DNA of 64,000 nucleotides from Chitinophaga sp. Ak27 (lineage in GTDB: Bacteria > Bacteroidota > Bacteroidia > Chitinophagales > Chitinophagaceae), in NCBI RefSeq assembly GCF_012726295.1, contig NZ_JABAOB010000004.1:62001-126000 (forward strand). The letters run 5' to 3'. Positions 40,601 through 48,661 of this stretch are shown here, piece by piece; within the stretch, counting starts at the first letter, position 1, and each line of letters begins with the position of its first letter. A program made the translations under genes and the position numbers. Under the pieces are notes generated by a model. The model saw only the letters and a program-made list of their open reading frames with translations, was not told the origin of the DNA and searched no databases.

Positions 40601-41869
40601 GACGCTTCCGTGCAGCACCTTTTTGGTGCCTTGTTGCTGGGACATACTGTATTTATTGTACCAGAAGAAGCCAGGGCGGATGGGTACCTGCTCATGGATT
40701 TTTTCACGGAAAATAATATCATGCTGACAGATGGAACTCCTACACATTTACGTCTGTGCCTGGAAACGGGGATGGCATTTGCACCGTCATTGCAACACTT
40801 CCTGATAGCCGGAGAGGAGTTGCCCAAAAGAATAGTGGACGAATTTTACAGCAGGGGAAATACAGCCCGGATTACTAACTTGTACGGTCCCACGGAAACA
40901 TGTGTAGACAGTACTTTCTTCCATATTATACCAGGAGAAACAGATCAATGGGAAAAAATTCCTATAGGAGAACCACTGCCAAATCAGTCTGTATACATCC
41001 TGGATAAAGACCAGCGGCCACTGCCACCGGGTATTCATGGAGAGATCTACATAGGTGGTACCGGTGTAGCCAAAGGATACCATAACAAGGAACACCTGAC
41101 TGAGGAAAAGTTTATACCTAACCCTTTTGTGGCAGGAGACCGCCTTTACAGAACCGGTGATTTAGGACAACGGCTCGCCACCGGGCATTTGTTTTATGAA
41201 GGGAGAATAGATAGTCAGGTTAAGATCCGCGGTTTCAGAATTGAGCCCGGCGAAATTACAAAACAACTGCAGCAACTGGATGGTATCCGGGAAGCGGTGG
41301 TAGTAACAAAGGAGTTCAATGACTCCGTGCGTCTCATGGCATTTTATGTATCGGATCGCCAGTATACTACTGGCGCGATAAGGGATTTTTGTGAGAAACA
41401 CCTGCCATACTATATGATTCCGTCTTATTTTATCAAAATAGATAGTATACCATTGACCGCCAACAATAAAACGGATATCAAGGCTTTGCTGGCTTATGAT
41501 GTTACCGGTCATTTAAAGCGTGATACGATTGCTCCCCGTAATCAATCGGAAATGCAGCTTGCCGCTATCTGGACAAAGGTGCTGGGAATAGAGGAGGTGG
41601 GGGTAGACAACAGTTTTTTTGAAATTGGTGGCAATTCTTTGGACCTGGTAAGGGTATACGGCATGATGAAAACCGAAATGAATTTCTCCGGATCGCTGAT
41701 CAGATTGGTGGAATACCCGACGATACGATTGCTGGCCGCATTCCTTACAGAAAATGTGTCCGCCACGGAAAGCATCCATGAGGAACAGATAGTGATTTCC
41801 CGGCAGAAAAAACTACAGCAGCGTTCATTACGTAATATAGCCGGGGAGGATAGTATATACGAAAATTAA
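34694..41869 (+). CDS. NRPS, [half-C]-A-T-E-C-A(Gln-like)-T
   Basis: A 2391-residue synthetase. Residues 1-255 are a C-lobe-only condensation fragment with HQNFP at 144. Then A1 (265-775), T1 (Ser805), E (845-1290, HHMVTDG at His983, E-G-H-G-R-E present), C (1310-1745, HHLLMDG at His1446), A2 (1775-2275), T2 (Ser2315 in G-G-N-S). A1 reads DIWQITGDNK with Y-G-P-T-E-A-A-D in core A5; I do not recognise its substrate, but the E domain predicts a D-residue. A2 reads DAQDLALVDK, close to a Gln code I recall as DAQDLGVVDK, so Gln is predicted. A2 has N-N-K instead of N-G-K near its end, though the catalytic Lys remains. The protein ends on a carrier and the next gene starts with a KS, so the Gln-like unit should be extended by a polyketide module. 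Confidence 0.92.
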   Translation: MDDITLNIITSQKEKEAAFWNGYVPAGEIASGIQWAKADREGLNGGTRQRYSFAIPEADGVYMLKICKHKPENVHVLLATVMSLLFFKYHGSRLAVVFTPVYNKDAASDGMNTIVPVVTDIGEQCSFFQLLELVQSNVVKVMRHQNFPVLHLWNKIRKEQDSFGQALFAYEGVHDMTMAEENIRDVGFLFSKNGDALTLDIVCKVAYTEQYISHIGEHIVKLLTSLRELRDTAVCQVDIIAAAERKRLLYELNNNNISGGQRTVGEYLDMHASIYPDDIAFEADKKKLSYGMLANEVNSIAAWLGDQGVTAGAPVAVLLERDIALPIVILAIWQLGGIYIPLDIKQPAARILLILKDAQATLLATESLLPAAVKEAYSDHCIYLEKVPEKEGTVRRSYKIASPEETIAYIIYTSGSTGRPKGVLVTQAGMMNHLQGKIADFRIGRNSVIAQHTTQIFDISIWQFFAALVAGGKTVIIADEVVHSPALFIARLNHYAVTHLQVVPAYLVLLLEYMRANHRTWDHLQYLISTGEELPVSLARQWLTSFPGIIMANGYGPTEAADNVLHYIIKDLPGKTVPIGKPLQNMAVYIVDPYMRLCTEGVKGEICVAGPGVGKGYLNQPQKTSLAFQPNPFATPGTAGLLYKTGDIGAWLPDGNICFHGRKDSQVKLSGFRIELGEIEHILGAHPAVKEAAVLLQGNGNNSAFLCAYITTYENVSADALKEYLQQQLPAYMLPAVFVSIADFPRLINGKIDRKELKTFFLDEARDKADPQSEVELVMAKVWKKLFGKAEIGIHDNFFRLGGDSIKAIQLSSRLLNENLNVSIKDIFNYPTISGLAMQAVKITQTASQDIVEGMIPLTPLQKHFFSLLKNYRHHFNQAVMLLLRTPVTTEDLLIIARKLQIHHDSLRMVFQPDDNGILQENKGADYPVSVTTYDLTEEENYEEVSRNIADRIQASINLTTGPLMKMALLKRKDGDRLLIVIHHMVTDGVSWRILLEDLDLLLEQQTAKLPLSLPYKTDSFKTWVNRLSIYTAGAAFETACVYWRNNSEAVAPFLVKDCPSGTNRVKDVRQVTFTLNSSETRSLLTQAGRSFGANTPELLLAALMLAVNKGFGFTTLKVDLEGHGREMALDGVNITRTVGWFTSIYPVVLEMPEEDGYPAAIVHNKTLLRRIPNNGFDYALFADNGRLFSAPLVFNYLGQFDTDISTKHFKMAGESTGRPIAPDANRSHPFEMVAVVDDKQLSVSIYYSGSQYYREKIDLLMTCYKESLTALIACCEGLNKTYLLPADLHYKGLTIPELDALQQQYAIQDIYPLSSAQEGILYHTLLHPSSPDYFVQCAYRVEGTIEPAHVRQAFEQLIAKHDVLRTRFLYTHGKQPLQMVLRDGKGEYEWIDVTAEVAQKGHESVMKSYCSADRERNFDVSKDILIRLTVLQMSANDFEFIWSFHHLLMDGWCTALLVNEFLLFYLAFLAQQEPALMPVEQYGAYISWLEKQDSVLAAAYWRNYISGFEQVTVLPGRLLTGVAERVTTKDLSFNIGSDITLQLKELSNQAEVTLYTLLQTAWGILLAYYNNNRDVVFGSVVSGRPPEVPGIENMIGLFINTIPVRVTFDADTRLFDLYRRLQHEALDSNRYDFYALARIQSESQAGNQLVNHIFVFENYPLGEEITTIWNAGAAGSPRPFRLVNVEVSEQTNYDLSVIVSADSDIHIRFQYDESKFNNKILPEMAARFRQILEQLALAGDTNIAAVDPLLQEEKTGLNIGSHNSNPGYPLEQTVTSLFSEQVRQHAERAAVIFNGNAITFKELDERSSRLSSLLLQRQAIHSTIIGILMERSIDTVVAIMGILKAGAAYLPVSSRLPQSRIKYMLSDSGCSTVITNRHLKALLEEDGREVVIIEELPATTIDVQEVVAENQSSTDLIYMIYTSGSSGNPKGVRVMHKNVVNLVYGLNETIFADYGPGIRMALVSPFDFDASVQHLFGALLLGHTVFIVPEEARADGYLLMDFFTENNIMLTDGTPTHLRLCLETGMAFAPSLQHFLIAGEELPKRIVDEFYSRGNTARITNLYGPTETCVDSTFFHIIPGETDQWEKIPIGEPLPNQSVYILDKDQRPLPPGIHGEIYIGGTGVAKGYHNKEHLTEEKFIPNPFVAGDRLYRTGDLGQRLATGHLFYEGRIDSQVKIRGFRIEPGEITKQLQQLDGIREAVVVTKEFNDSVRLMAFYVSDRQYTTGAIRDFCEKHLPYYMIPSYFIKIDSIPLTANNKTDIKALLAYDVTGHLKRDTIAPRNQSEMQLAAIWTKVLGIEEVGVDNSFFEIGGNSLDLVRVYGMMKTEMNFSGSLIRLVEYPTIRLLAAFLTENVSATESIHEEQIVISRQKKLQQRSLRNIAGEDSIYEN
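34730..35440 (+). other. Half condensation domain (C-lobe only), second copy
   Basis: N-terminal segment with the same layout as at 10330 and 48690: no HHxxxDG, a C-lobe and HQNFP at residue 144. The nearest upstream synthase ends in a full C domain, with only the methyltransferase gene between them. Confidence 0.75.
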
Positions 41870-41899
41870 TAGCGTTTATCAATCGTTAATCAGCTTCTT

Positions 41900-44800
41900 A
41901 TGGCGGAGGTTTTGCATAATGGCTTGGAAATAGCAGTGGTAGGCATGTCGTGTCGGATGCCTGGCGCAGAAGACGTACAGTCGTTCTGGGACAATCTTGT
42001 TGCAAAAAAAGAAAGTATAACGTTCCTGGATAAAGCGACACTCCGCAAAATGAATGTATCCCCGGCACAAATGAACGATCCGCGGTATGTCAATTGCGCC
42101 GGAGGATTACTGGAAGGAAAAGAAGGATTTGACGCAGATTTTTTCAGGATAAAGCCTGTCGAAGCCATGCTCATGGATCCACAGATCAGGATATTTCTGG
42201 AAACGGCCTGGCATGCATTGGAAGATGCAGGATATAATCCCGCAGGTACCGACAAAATAACAGGTATTTATGCAGCTTCCAAGTCGGGGTTCTATTGGCA
42301 GGCGAAAACCTTTTTCAGTGAAGAGATACAGCACCTGGGTGGCTATGCAGCCTCGACATTGGCCAACAGGGATTTTATGAGTATGACAGCTGCCTATCTG
42401 CTTGACCTGAGAGGTCCGGGCATCATGCTAAGCACGAGCTGCTCCAGTTCTTTGGTCGCTATTCACCTGGCCTGTCAGGCGCTCAACAATGGAGAATGTA
42501 ATATGGCGCTGGCCGGAGGGGTAAATATACTGCCACTTGAGAGTAAAGGATACCTTCATCAGGAAGGAATGATCTATAGCGCAGATGGCCATTGCAGAGC
42601 ATTCGATAAAGATGCCAGTGGTACCGTGGAAGGAGAAGGCGCAGGAGTAGTGGTGCTGAAAACACTGGAAGATGCACTTAAAGACAGAGACCATATTTAT
42701 GCAATTATCAAGGGTTCTGCTGTTAATAATGATGGCAACCGGAAGCTTGGATTTACCGCTCCGGGAGTTCATGGACAGCGCCAGGTTATCACTATGTGCC
42801 ACCAGGTAGCAGGAGTATCACCAGAATCGATCGGTTACATAGAAGCACATGGAACAGGCACCGCTATTGGTGATCCTATAGAGGTAGAAGCCTTGTCGCT
42901 GGCATTCCGCACTTCCCGAAGAAATTTTTGTGGAATAGGCTCCGTGAAATCCAATATCGGCCACCTGGACGCAGCAGCAGGTGTAGCCGGATTTATCAAA
43001 ACAGTACTGGCCCTTTATCATAAGAAAATACCACCCACCGTAAACTTTACTACGCCTAACCCAAAAATAAATTTTGAGGAGTCTCCATTTTTTGTCAGTG
43101 AACAGGTAAGTAATTGGAAAGTAACAGATCATCCGCGCCGGGCTGGCGTAAGCTCCTTTGGCATCGGAGGAACCAATGCCCACCTGGTACTGGAAGAAGC
43201 TCCTGTGACAGATCAATTGCCCTGCACACGAAAGTATAATGTAGTAACCCTTTCCGCCGCTTCCGAAAAAGCACTTGAGAATAGTTTTACAAATCTGGTG
43301 GTTCACGCGACAGGTAATCCTGGTCTACCCTTTCAGGATCTCTGTTATACTTTACAGACAGGCAGAAAGGAACTGCCTTATAGAATGGCCTTTGCCTGCG
43401 CAGATCTGTCATCCATCGTCAGCAGGCCCTTTGTACCCGTAGAAAAGGTCAGTGCGGAAGAGAACCGGATCGTATTTATGTTTACAGGCCAGGGAAACCA
43501 TTACCACCGGATGGGCCAGGGATTGTATGATACAGAAGAAGTTTTCCGGGTAACGGCAGACGAATGTTTTACTATACTGAGCGAAATAACCGGCCATGAT
43601 TTTAAAGCCCTGCTTTTTGAAGAGGTATCCGGAAAAACTGATATCACCGCCACTGCATACGCCCAACCTTTGTTATTTGTGGTGGAATATGCCATGGCCC
43701 TTACTTTAATGCAATGGGGCATTCAGCCGGATGCTATGATCGGTCATAGTATAGGAGAGTATGTAGCTGCCTGCCTGGCAGGTGTTTTTGAGCTGAGAGA
43801 TTGCCTGAAGATAGTGGCCCTGCGTGGAGGACTAATGCAATCTATGCAGCCGGGTAGTATGATCAGCGTTGATCTGCCGGCATCCGGCATCAACGAGTTT
43901 ATAGGTAATGATATTGACCTGGCGGTAATAAATAGTGGCCACTCCGTGGTATTGTCCGGTAGCAGTAGTGCGATCGAAGCCTGTAAAAGCAAGCTGGTGG
44001 CTGCAAAATATCAACCAATAGACTTGCACACATCACACGCATTTCACTCCCGGATGATGGAAGAAATGCTACCTGCTTTTGCCGCTGCGTTGGCCACGGT
44101 TAAACTCCATTCTCCCCGGATCCCATTTGTATCTGGTCTTTACGGTACATGGATTTCAGCGGATGAGGCCTGTGATCCCGGCTATTGGGTAAAGCAGTTA
44201 CGTTATACCGTGCAATTCGCAAAAGGAATGGATATCCTCATGGATAGCGGTTATTACACGTTTATAGAGATAGGACCCGGTAATTCCTTAAAACGCGTGG
44301 TGAATAGTCATCCACAGAAAAAAGAAAATACCCGCGTTTATGCTACATTAAGACATGCTGTTAACACTATCGGTGACCACGAGTTTCTGCTGACTAATAT
44401 AGCAGATATGTGGGCTAGCGGTCTTCCTGTAAAATGGAGCCGGTTTTATAAAAATACCCCCTGTAACCGGATATCATTACCAGGTTATCCATTTGAGCAT
44501 GTTGACTTTTGGCTAGGAGATGACATTTTTGACCGGCATTTCAATAGAAGAAATCAGGATGCGAAAGCGGAAAGGGATATCGCCGATTGGTTTTATGCGC
44601 CGGTATGGAAGCAAACTGTCGTCACGAAAGTAATACAGCCAGCTAACACCTATGCGGTGTTTTTGCCAAATGAAGAAACATATTACGACCACATCAGAAC
44701 ATTGTGCCTTGATAATACGGTGTTTTTTGTAAGGCCGGCAACAGCTTTCAGGCAGGATGGTGAAAATGCCTGGTGGATAAACCCGGATAACGAAGAGGAC

Positions 44801-47638
44801 TACCTCCGTTTGTGGAGAAGCCTCCCGGTTATGCCAGACAAGATACTTTACTATTGGAGCCAGGGAATGGTAAATAGTGATGACACCAATAACATAAGAC
44901 ATGGATTTTTTCGCCCGCTGATTTTTGTGCAGTCCCTGATTAATAGTGGTATAGGTAGTAACATACTTATATCTTTTATTACGGAGGGGATGTTTAGTGT
45001 ATCCGGTAACGAAACTGTTTCACCTTTTCTTTCATTATTACAGGGGATCGTGAAAGTTGGGCCGCAGGAAATAGTAAACCTCAAGCTCCGCATAGTAGAC
45101 ATTGACGGGGCCACGCTGGCGGGGAATACTGCTAATAACTTATTACCGGTGCTGCAACAAAGTACTTTCCAGCATCATACGATTATTTTCAGGAATGGCC
45201 GTAGTTGGGTACAGGACTGGGAAGCTGTAAAACTTCCGGCAACAGATGTTGCCGTCATCCGCAGGAAAGGAAATTACCTGGTTACGGGAGGAACCGGAAA
45301 GATAGGAACACGAATCGCAGCATGGTTGATGGAAGAATATGAAGCGCATGTTGTCTTGCTGGCCGGACCACATCGGCGAATAGATAGCAGTGCGGTTGGC
45401 AATGTAGAGAGAGGCAGCTGTGTTGTAAAATATGGATGCCTGTCTGATGAACAGCAGATGAGAGACATCATTAGAGAAGCAGAAAATGAAAGAGGTCCCT
45501 TCTCCGGCGTTTTTCACCTGGCAGGAATCACAACAGCTGCGCCAATAGAACGTACTACCCGGGAAAGTGCTTTCCTGCATTTTGACGCAAAAGTAACCGG
45601 CACAGAGGTATTGTATAATATTTTTAAGGAAAAAAAACCAGACTTTGTATTGCTGGCATCTTCGCTGTCGGCAATACTCGGTGGACTCGGATATACCGCC
45701 TATGCTGGCGCAAACGCTTACATGGACGCATTTGCCGGCCTGGCGCTGTCTAAAGGCGATAATTGGATGAGTATTAATTTTGATGGCTGGCATTTTGACT
45801 CCACCCCCGGGCAACAAACAATTGGTCCTGACGAAGGTATAGAGGTCATCGTACGGGCGCTGGCGACCAGCGGATTTTCACAATTAGCGGTGTCCGTAAC
45901 GGACTTGAGAAAGAGAATGGAACAATGGATAACCAAAGCGCCAGGAAAGGAAATAAAAAAGGCCGTTAGCCGTACACGGCCTTCATTAAAGCAATCATTT
46001 GTAGCGCCATATACCCCTGCAGAAGTGCAACTGGCCGCAATGATGAATGCGTGCTTTGGATATGCGGAAATAGGAATCGATGATAATTTTTTTGAGCTTG
46101 GAGGAGACTCCCTGCTCGCCATAGCTATCATTGCAAAAATCCACGAGCAGATGGGGGTAAGATTGTCCGTGCAGTCATTTTATGAAGCACCCAATATCCG
46201 GAACCTGGCGGCCCTCGTATCGGGAGCGGCGGCTACTGTTTACAGACCATTGCCAAAGGCGGAAAAACGTTCCCATTATGCGCTTTCTGCCATACAACAA
46301 CGCATCTTTTTTGCCAGTACACTTAGCGCTGATAGCACTAATTATAACCTCACCTCTTTTTATCATATCAGGGAAAAGATGCCGGCAGGTAAGCTGGAAG
46401 AAGTCTTCTTGTCATTGGTGAAACGACACGAGATCCTGCGTACATCTTTTGTAATGATTGAGCGGGAACCCAGGCAGGTTATCAATGATATTTTGCATTT
46501 CACAGCAGAGAAATACTACTCCGATGAACCGGCAGGCAACGATATATTGCAGCAATGCAGCGCTCAGATAAAGGCATTTGTCAGACCTTTTGCATTGAAT
46601 GAACCTACTTTGTTCAGGATGGGAACCATCGGATTTGGCGATGGGACGTTATTACTGATGCTGGATTTTCACCATATTATTGCGGATGCAGTAACTATAA
46701 ATGTATTACTTAATGAAATGGTAGCGCTTTTTAGCGGAAGTATAACAGCCCCTGTCATGTTACAATACAAAGATTTTAGTGAATGGCATAACCGGCTAAT
46801 GCAGTCGGAGCTATTGGCAAAGGAAGAAACCTACTGGCTTAACAGGCTGGGGGGAAATGTCCCTTATTTGCAGCTGCCCGCCGATTTTCCGAGAGCTGCT
46901 ACACATCAATACCAGGCTGATACCTGCTATTTTAGCATAGACGAACCATTATATAGAGAAATAAAGGAAATCAGTACAGCGAATGGCACCGGCGTATTTA
47001 TTTTTATGCTGGCGGCGACATTGATTTTACTGGAGAAATATACAGGGGAAAAGGATATTGTGATTGGTACCGAAACCGGTGGCCGGCCACACGCGGACAT
47101 CCAGCAAACAACCGGTATGTTTGTTGGTTTGTTACCGCTACGCCACCAGGTGGAACCTGATATAACCTTCAAATATTTTTTGAATGCTGTAAAGGAAAAC
47201 ACCCTGAAGGACTTCGATCACCAGTCATTTCAATTTAACGAGTTGGTCAGGAAATTGAATAAAACGCGGGTGGATATGAATCCGCTCTTCAATATTATAG
47301 TTAGTCTTGATAATATTTCCACCACTTTTTCCGGCAGCACGGAAACACTGAAATCGTCACTGGATGCCAGTATGTTGGAATATCGCCAACGTTTATCTAT
47401 CTGGGATATGCGTTTTGGAATTATAGATACCGGTGTGGGCATTAATATCAGGCTGGATTACGCAGATTGTTTGTACGCCGCGGCGACGGTGGCATTAATG
47501 GCTGAAAGATTAAAGGAAGTTATAAAGCAGGTAGTGGCTGATAATACTATACAGCTTAAAGATATTGTTTTGGATACCTCAACTAATAATATTGCGAGGG
47601 CAGCTACCGCCCGCGAGAAAATAGAATTCGATTTCTAA
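41900..47638 (+). CDS. Hybrid PKS-NRPS, KS-AT-KR-ACP-C (second extension module)
   Basis: A 1912-residue PKS module with a terminal condensation domain. KS 8-435 (Cys181 in T-S-C-S-S-S, H-G-T-G-T, G-H-L-D-A-A-A-G). AT 525-835 (Ser617 in G-H-S-I-G-E; H-A-F-H-S with His716, the usual malonyl-CoA signature). KR about 1110-1370 (T-G-G-T-G-K-I-G loop, Tyr1268, Asn four residues later). ACP Ser1404. C 1450-1885, HHIIADA at His1591, with Ala replacing the motif Gly. It should extend the Gln-like unit by malonate and reduce the ketone, giving a 4-amino-3-hydroxy acid. It has the same layout as the protein at 28159 but a more canonical AT. It is 30 bp after the Gln-like module and 27 bp before a TauD-type oxygenase. 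Confidence 0.94.
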   Translation: MAEVLHNGLEIAVVGMSCRMPGAEDVQSFWDNLVAKKESITFLDKATLRKMNVSPAQMNDPRYVNCAGGLLEGKEGFDADFFRIKPVEAMLMDPQIRIFLETAWHALEDAGYNPAGTDKITGIYAASKSGFYWQAKTFFSEEIQHLGGYAASTLANRDFMSMTAAYLLDLRGPGIMLSTSCSSSLVAIHLACQALNNGECNMALAGGVNILPLESKGYLHQEGMIYSADGHCRAFDKDASGTVEGEGAGVVVLKTLEDALKDRDHIYAIIKGSAVNNDGNRKLGFTAPGVHGQRQVITMCHQVAGVSPESIGYIEAHGTGTAIGDPIEVEALSLAFRTSRRNFCGIGSVKSNIGHLDAAAGVAGFIKTVLALYHKKIPPTVNFTTPNPKINFEESPFFVSEQVSNWKVTDHPRRAGVSSFGIGGTNAHLVLEEAPVTDQLPCTRKYNVVTLSAASEKALENSFTNLVVHATGNPGLPFQDLCYTLQTGRKELPYRMAFACADLSSIVSRPFVPVEKVSAEENRIVFMFTGQGNHYHRMGQGLYDTEEVFRVTADECFTILSEITGHDFKALLFEEVSGKTDITATAYAQPLLFVVEYAMALTLMQWGIQPDAMIGHSIGEYVAACLAGVFELRDCLKIVALRGGLMQSMQPGSMISVDLPASGINEFIGNDIDLAVINSGHSVVLSGSSSAIEACKSKLVAAKYQPIDLHTSHAFHSRMMEEMLPAFAAALATVKLHSPRIPFVSGLYGTWISADEACDPGYWVKQLRYTVQFAKGMDILMDSGYYTFIEIGPGNSLKRVVNSHPQKKENTRVYATLRHAVNTIGDHEFLLTNIADMWASGLPVKWSRFYKNTPCNRISLPGYPFEHVDFWLGDDIFDRHFNRRNQDAKAERDIADWFYAPVWKQTVVTKVIQPANTYAVFLPNEETYYDHIRTLCLDNTVFFVRPATAFRQDGENAWWINPDNEEDYLRLWRSLPVMPDKILYYWSQGMVNSDDTNNIRHGFFRPLIFVQSLINSGIGSNILISFITEGMFSVSGNETVSPFLSLLQGIVKVGPQEIVNLKLRIVDIDGATLAGNTANNLLPVLQQSTFQHHTIIFRNGRSWVQDWEAVKLPATDVAVIRRKGNYLVTGGTGKIGTRIAAWLMEEYEAHVVLLAGPHRRIDSSAVGNVERGSCVVKYGCLSDEQQMRDIIREAENERGPFSGVFHLAGITTAAPIERTTRESAFLHFDAKVTGTEVLYNIFKEKKPDFVLLASSLSAILGGLGYTAYAGANAYMDAFAGLALSKGDNWMSINFDGWHFDSTPGQQTIGPDEGIEVIVRALATSGFSQLAVSVTDLRKRMEQWITKAPGKEIKKAVSRTRPSLKQSFVAPYTPAEVQLAAMMNACFGYAEIGIDDNFFELGGDSLLAIAIIAKIHEQMGVRLSVQSFYEAPNIRNLAALVSGAAATVYRPLPKAEKRSHYALSAIQQRIFFASTLSADSTNYNLTSFYHIREKMPAGKLEEVFLSLVKRHEILRTSFVMIEREPRQVINDILHFTAEKYYSDEPAGNDILQQCSAQIKAFVRPFALNEPTLFRMGTIGFGDGTLLLMLDFHHIIADAVTINVLLNEMVALFSGSITAPVMLQYKDFSEWHNRLMQSELLAKEETYWLNRLGGNVPYLQLPADFPRAATHQYQADTCYFSIDEPLYREIKEISTANGTGVFIFMLAATLILLEKYTGEKDIVIGTETGGRPHADIQQTTGMFVGLLPLRHQVEPDITFKYFLNAVKENTLKDFDHQSFQFNELVRKLNKTRVDMNPLFNIIVSLDNISTTFSGSTETLKSSLDASMLEYRQRLSIWDMRFGIIDTGVGINIRLDYADCLYAAATVALMAERLKEVIKQVVADNTIQLKDIVLDTSTNNIARAATAREKIEFDF

Positions 47639-47665
47639 TAGACGTTTACCTTCCAAATCTTTTAT

Positions 47666-48640
47666 ATGTTAACTGATATCGTTCATGGACAGCTGATGTT
47701 CCAACCACCAGCAGTTATTGGACAGGCGCCTGTTATTGTAACACCGTCTGTCTCCAGGATTACGTATGCCGTGTTGCTGGACCCCAAAAACAGGGACTAT
47801 TTACAGCAATGCCTGTTGGAGAATGGCGCTTTGCTCATCAGGGGCTTTGAGGGACTGGATAACGTAGATGCTTTCCACGAAACTTTTCAGGCATTATGCG
47901 GGGAAATGCTGAAGTACCAGTTTCAGACATCCCCACGGACAGAAGTAGACAGGAATATTTATACTTCTACGGATCATCCGGCCAGCCAGGTCATTCATAT
48001 GCATACGGAGTCATCTTATTCGGCTGCATGGCCAAGACATATAGGTTTTTTTTGCTCGGTTCCGGCAACGGAGGGAGGTGAAACACCCATAGCAAATGAA
48101 ATGAGTATTATCAACGAAGTAGGGGAAGATGTTATCACCAGGTTCAGGAACAAGGGGGTAAAATATGTGCGCAACTTTGTAAAAGGGTTGGGACTTTCCT
48201 GGCAAAAGGCTTACCAGGTGTCTGCTCCGGCGGAAGTAGAAGCATTGTTGGCAAGAGAAGGAGCAACATTTAGCTGGTTCGGCGATGGTTATCTGAGAGT
48301 AGAATGGACATTGCCAGCCTTCCAGTCGCATCCTGTTACCCGAAACCAGGTATGGTTCAATCATATGTATTTCGGGCACCTGTCTTTATACGATAAAAAA
48401 GTCCGCAGTGTGGTTCCCGAGGAATATTTGCCTTTCCTTACTTATTACGGTGATGGCAGTATCATTGAAAAAGAGGTAATAGACCGTTTTTCAGCTGCCT
48501 ATAACCAATTGTCTTACGTTTTCCGTTGGCAAACAGGAGATCTCCTGCTGCTGGAGAATATGCTGTTTTCTCATGGAAGAAGCACGTACAGCGGCAATAG
48601 GAAAATACTGGTTGGAATGGCAAATGAAATATCTTTTTAA
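47666..48640 (+). CDS. TauD/SyrP-like Fe(II)/2-oxoglutarate dioxygenase
   Basis: A 324-residue TauD/TfdA-family oxygenase. The facial triad is His113-Thr-Glu115 (HxE instead of the commoner HxD) and distal His303, with Arg312 nine residues later as the likely 2-oxoglutarate anchor. Related enzymes in NRPS loci, such as SyrP, hydroxylate the beta-carbon of carrier-bound Asp or similar residues. It lies between the second PKS-C protein and a half-C-A-T synthetase with a Gln/Glu-like pocket, so that residue or a nearby one is a reasonable target (inference). It is the second predicted hydroxylase here and is unrelated in mechanism to the CmlA-type enzyme. Desaturation or another oxidation is also possible. 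Confidence 0.87.
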   Translation: MLTDIVHGQLMFQPPAVIGQAPVIVTPSVSRITYAVLLDPKNRDYLQQCLLENGALLIRGFEGLDNVDAFHETFQALCGEMLKYQFQTSPRTEVDRNIYTSTDHPASQVIHMHTESSYSAAWPRHIGFFCSVPATEGGETPIANEMSIINEVGEDVITRFRNKGVKYVRNFVKGLGLSWQKAYQVSAPAEVEALLAREGATFSWFGDGYLRVEWTLPAFQSHPVTRNQVWFNHMYFGHLSLYDKKVRSVVPEEYLPFLTYYGDGSIIEKEVIDRFSAAYNQLSYVFRWQTGDLLLLENMLFSHGRSTYSGNRKILVGMANEISF

Positions 48641-48661
48641 CCTATCATACAATTATCCGGC

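Noticed and set aside
45143..45817. Minus-strand open frame of 224 codons
   Set aside because: Shadow of the KR domain of the second PKS module; low complexity and no motif.
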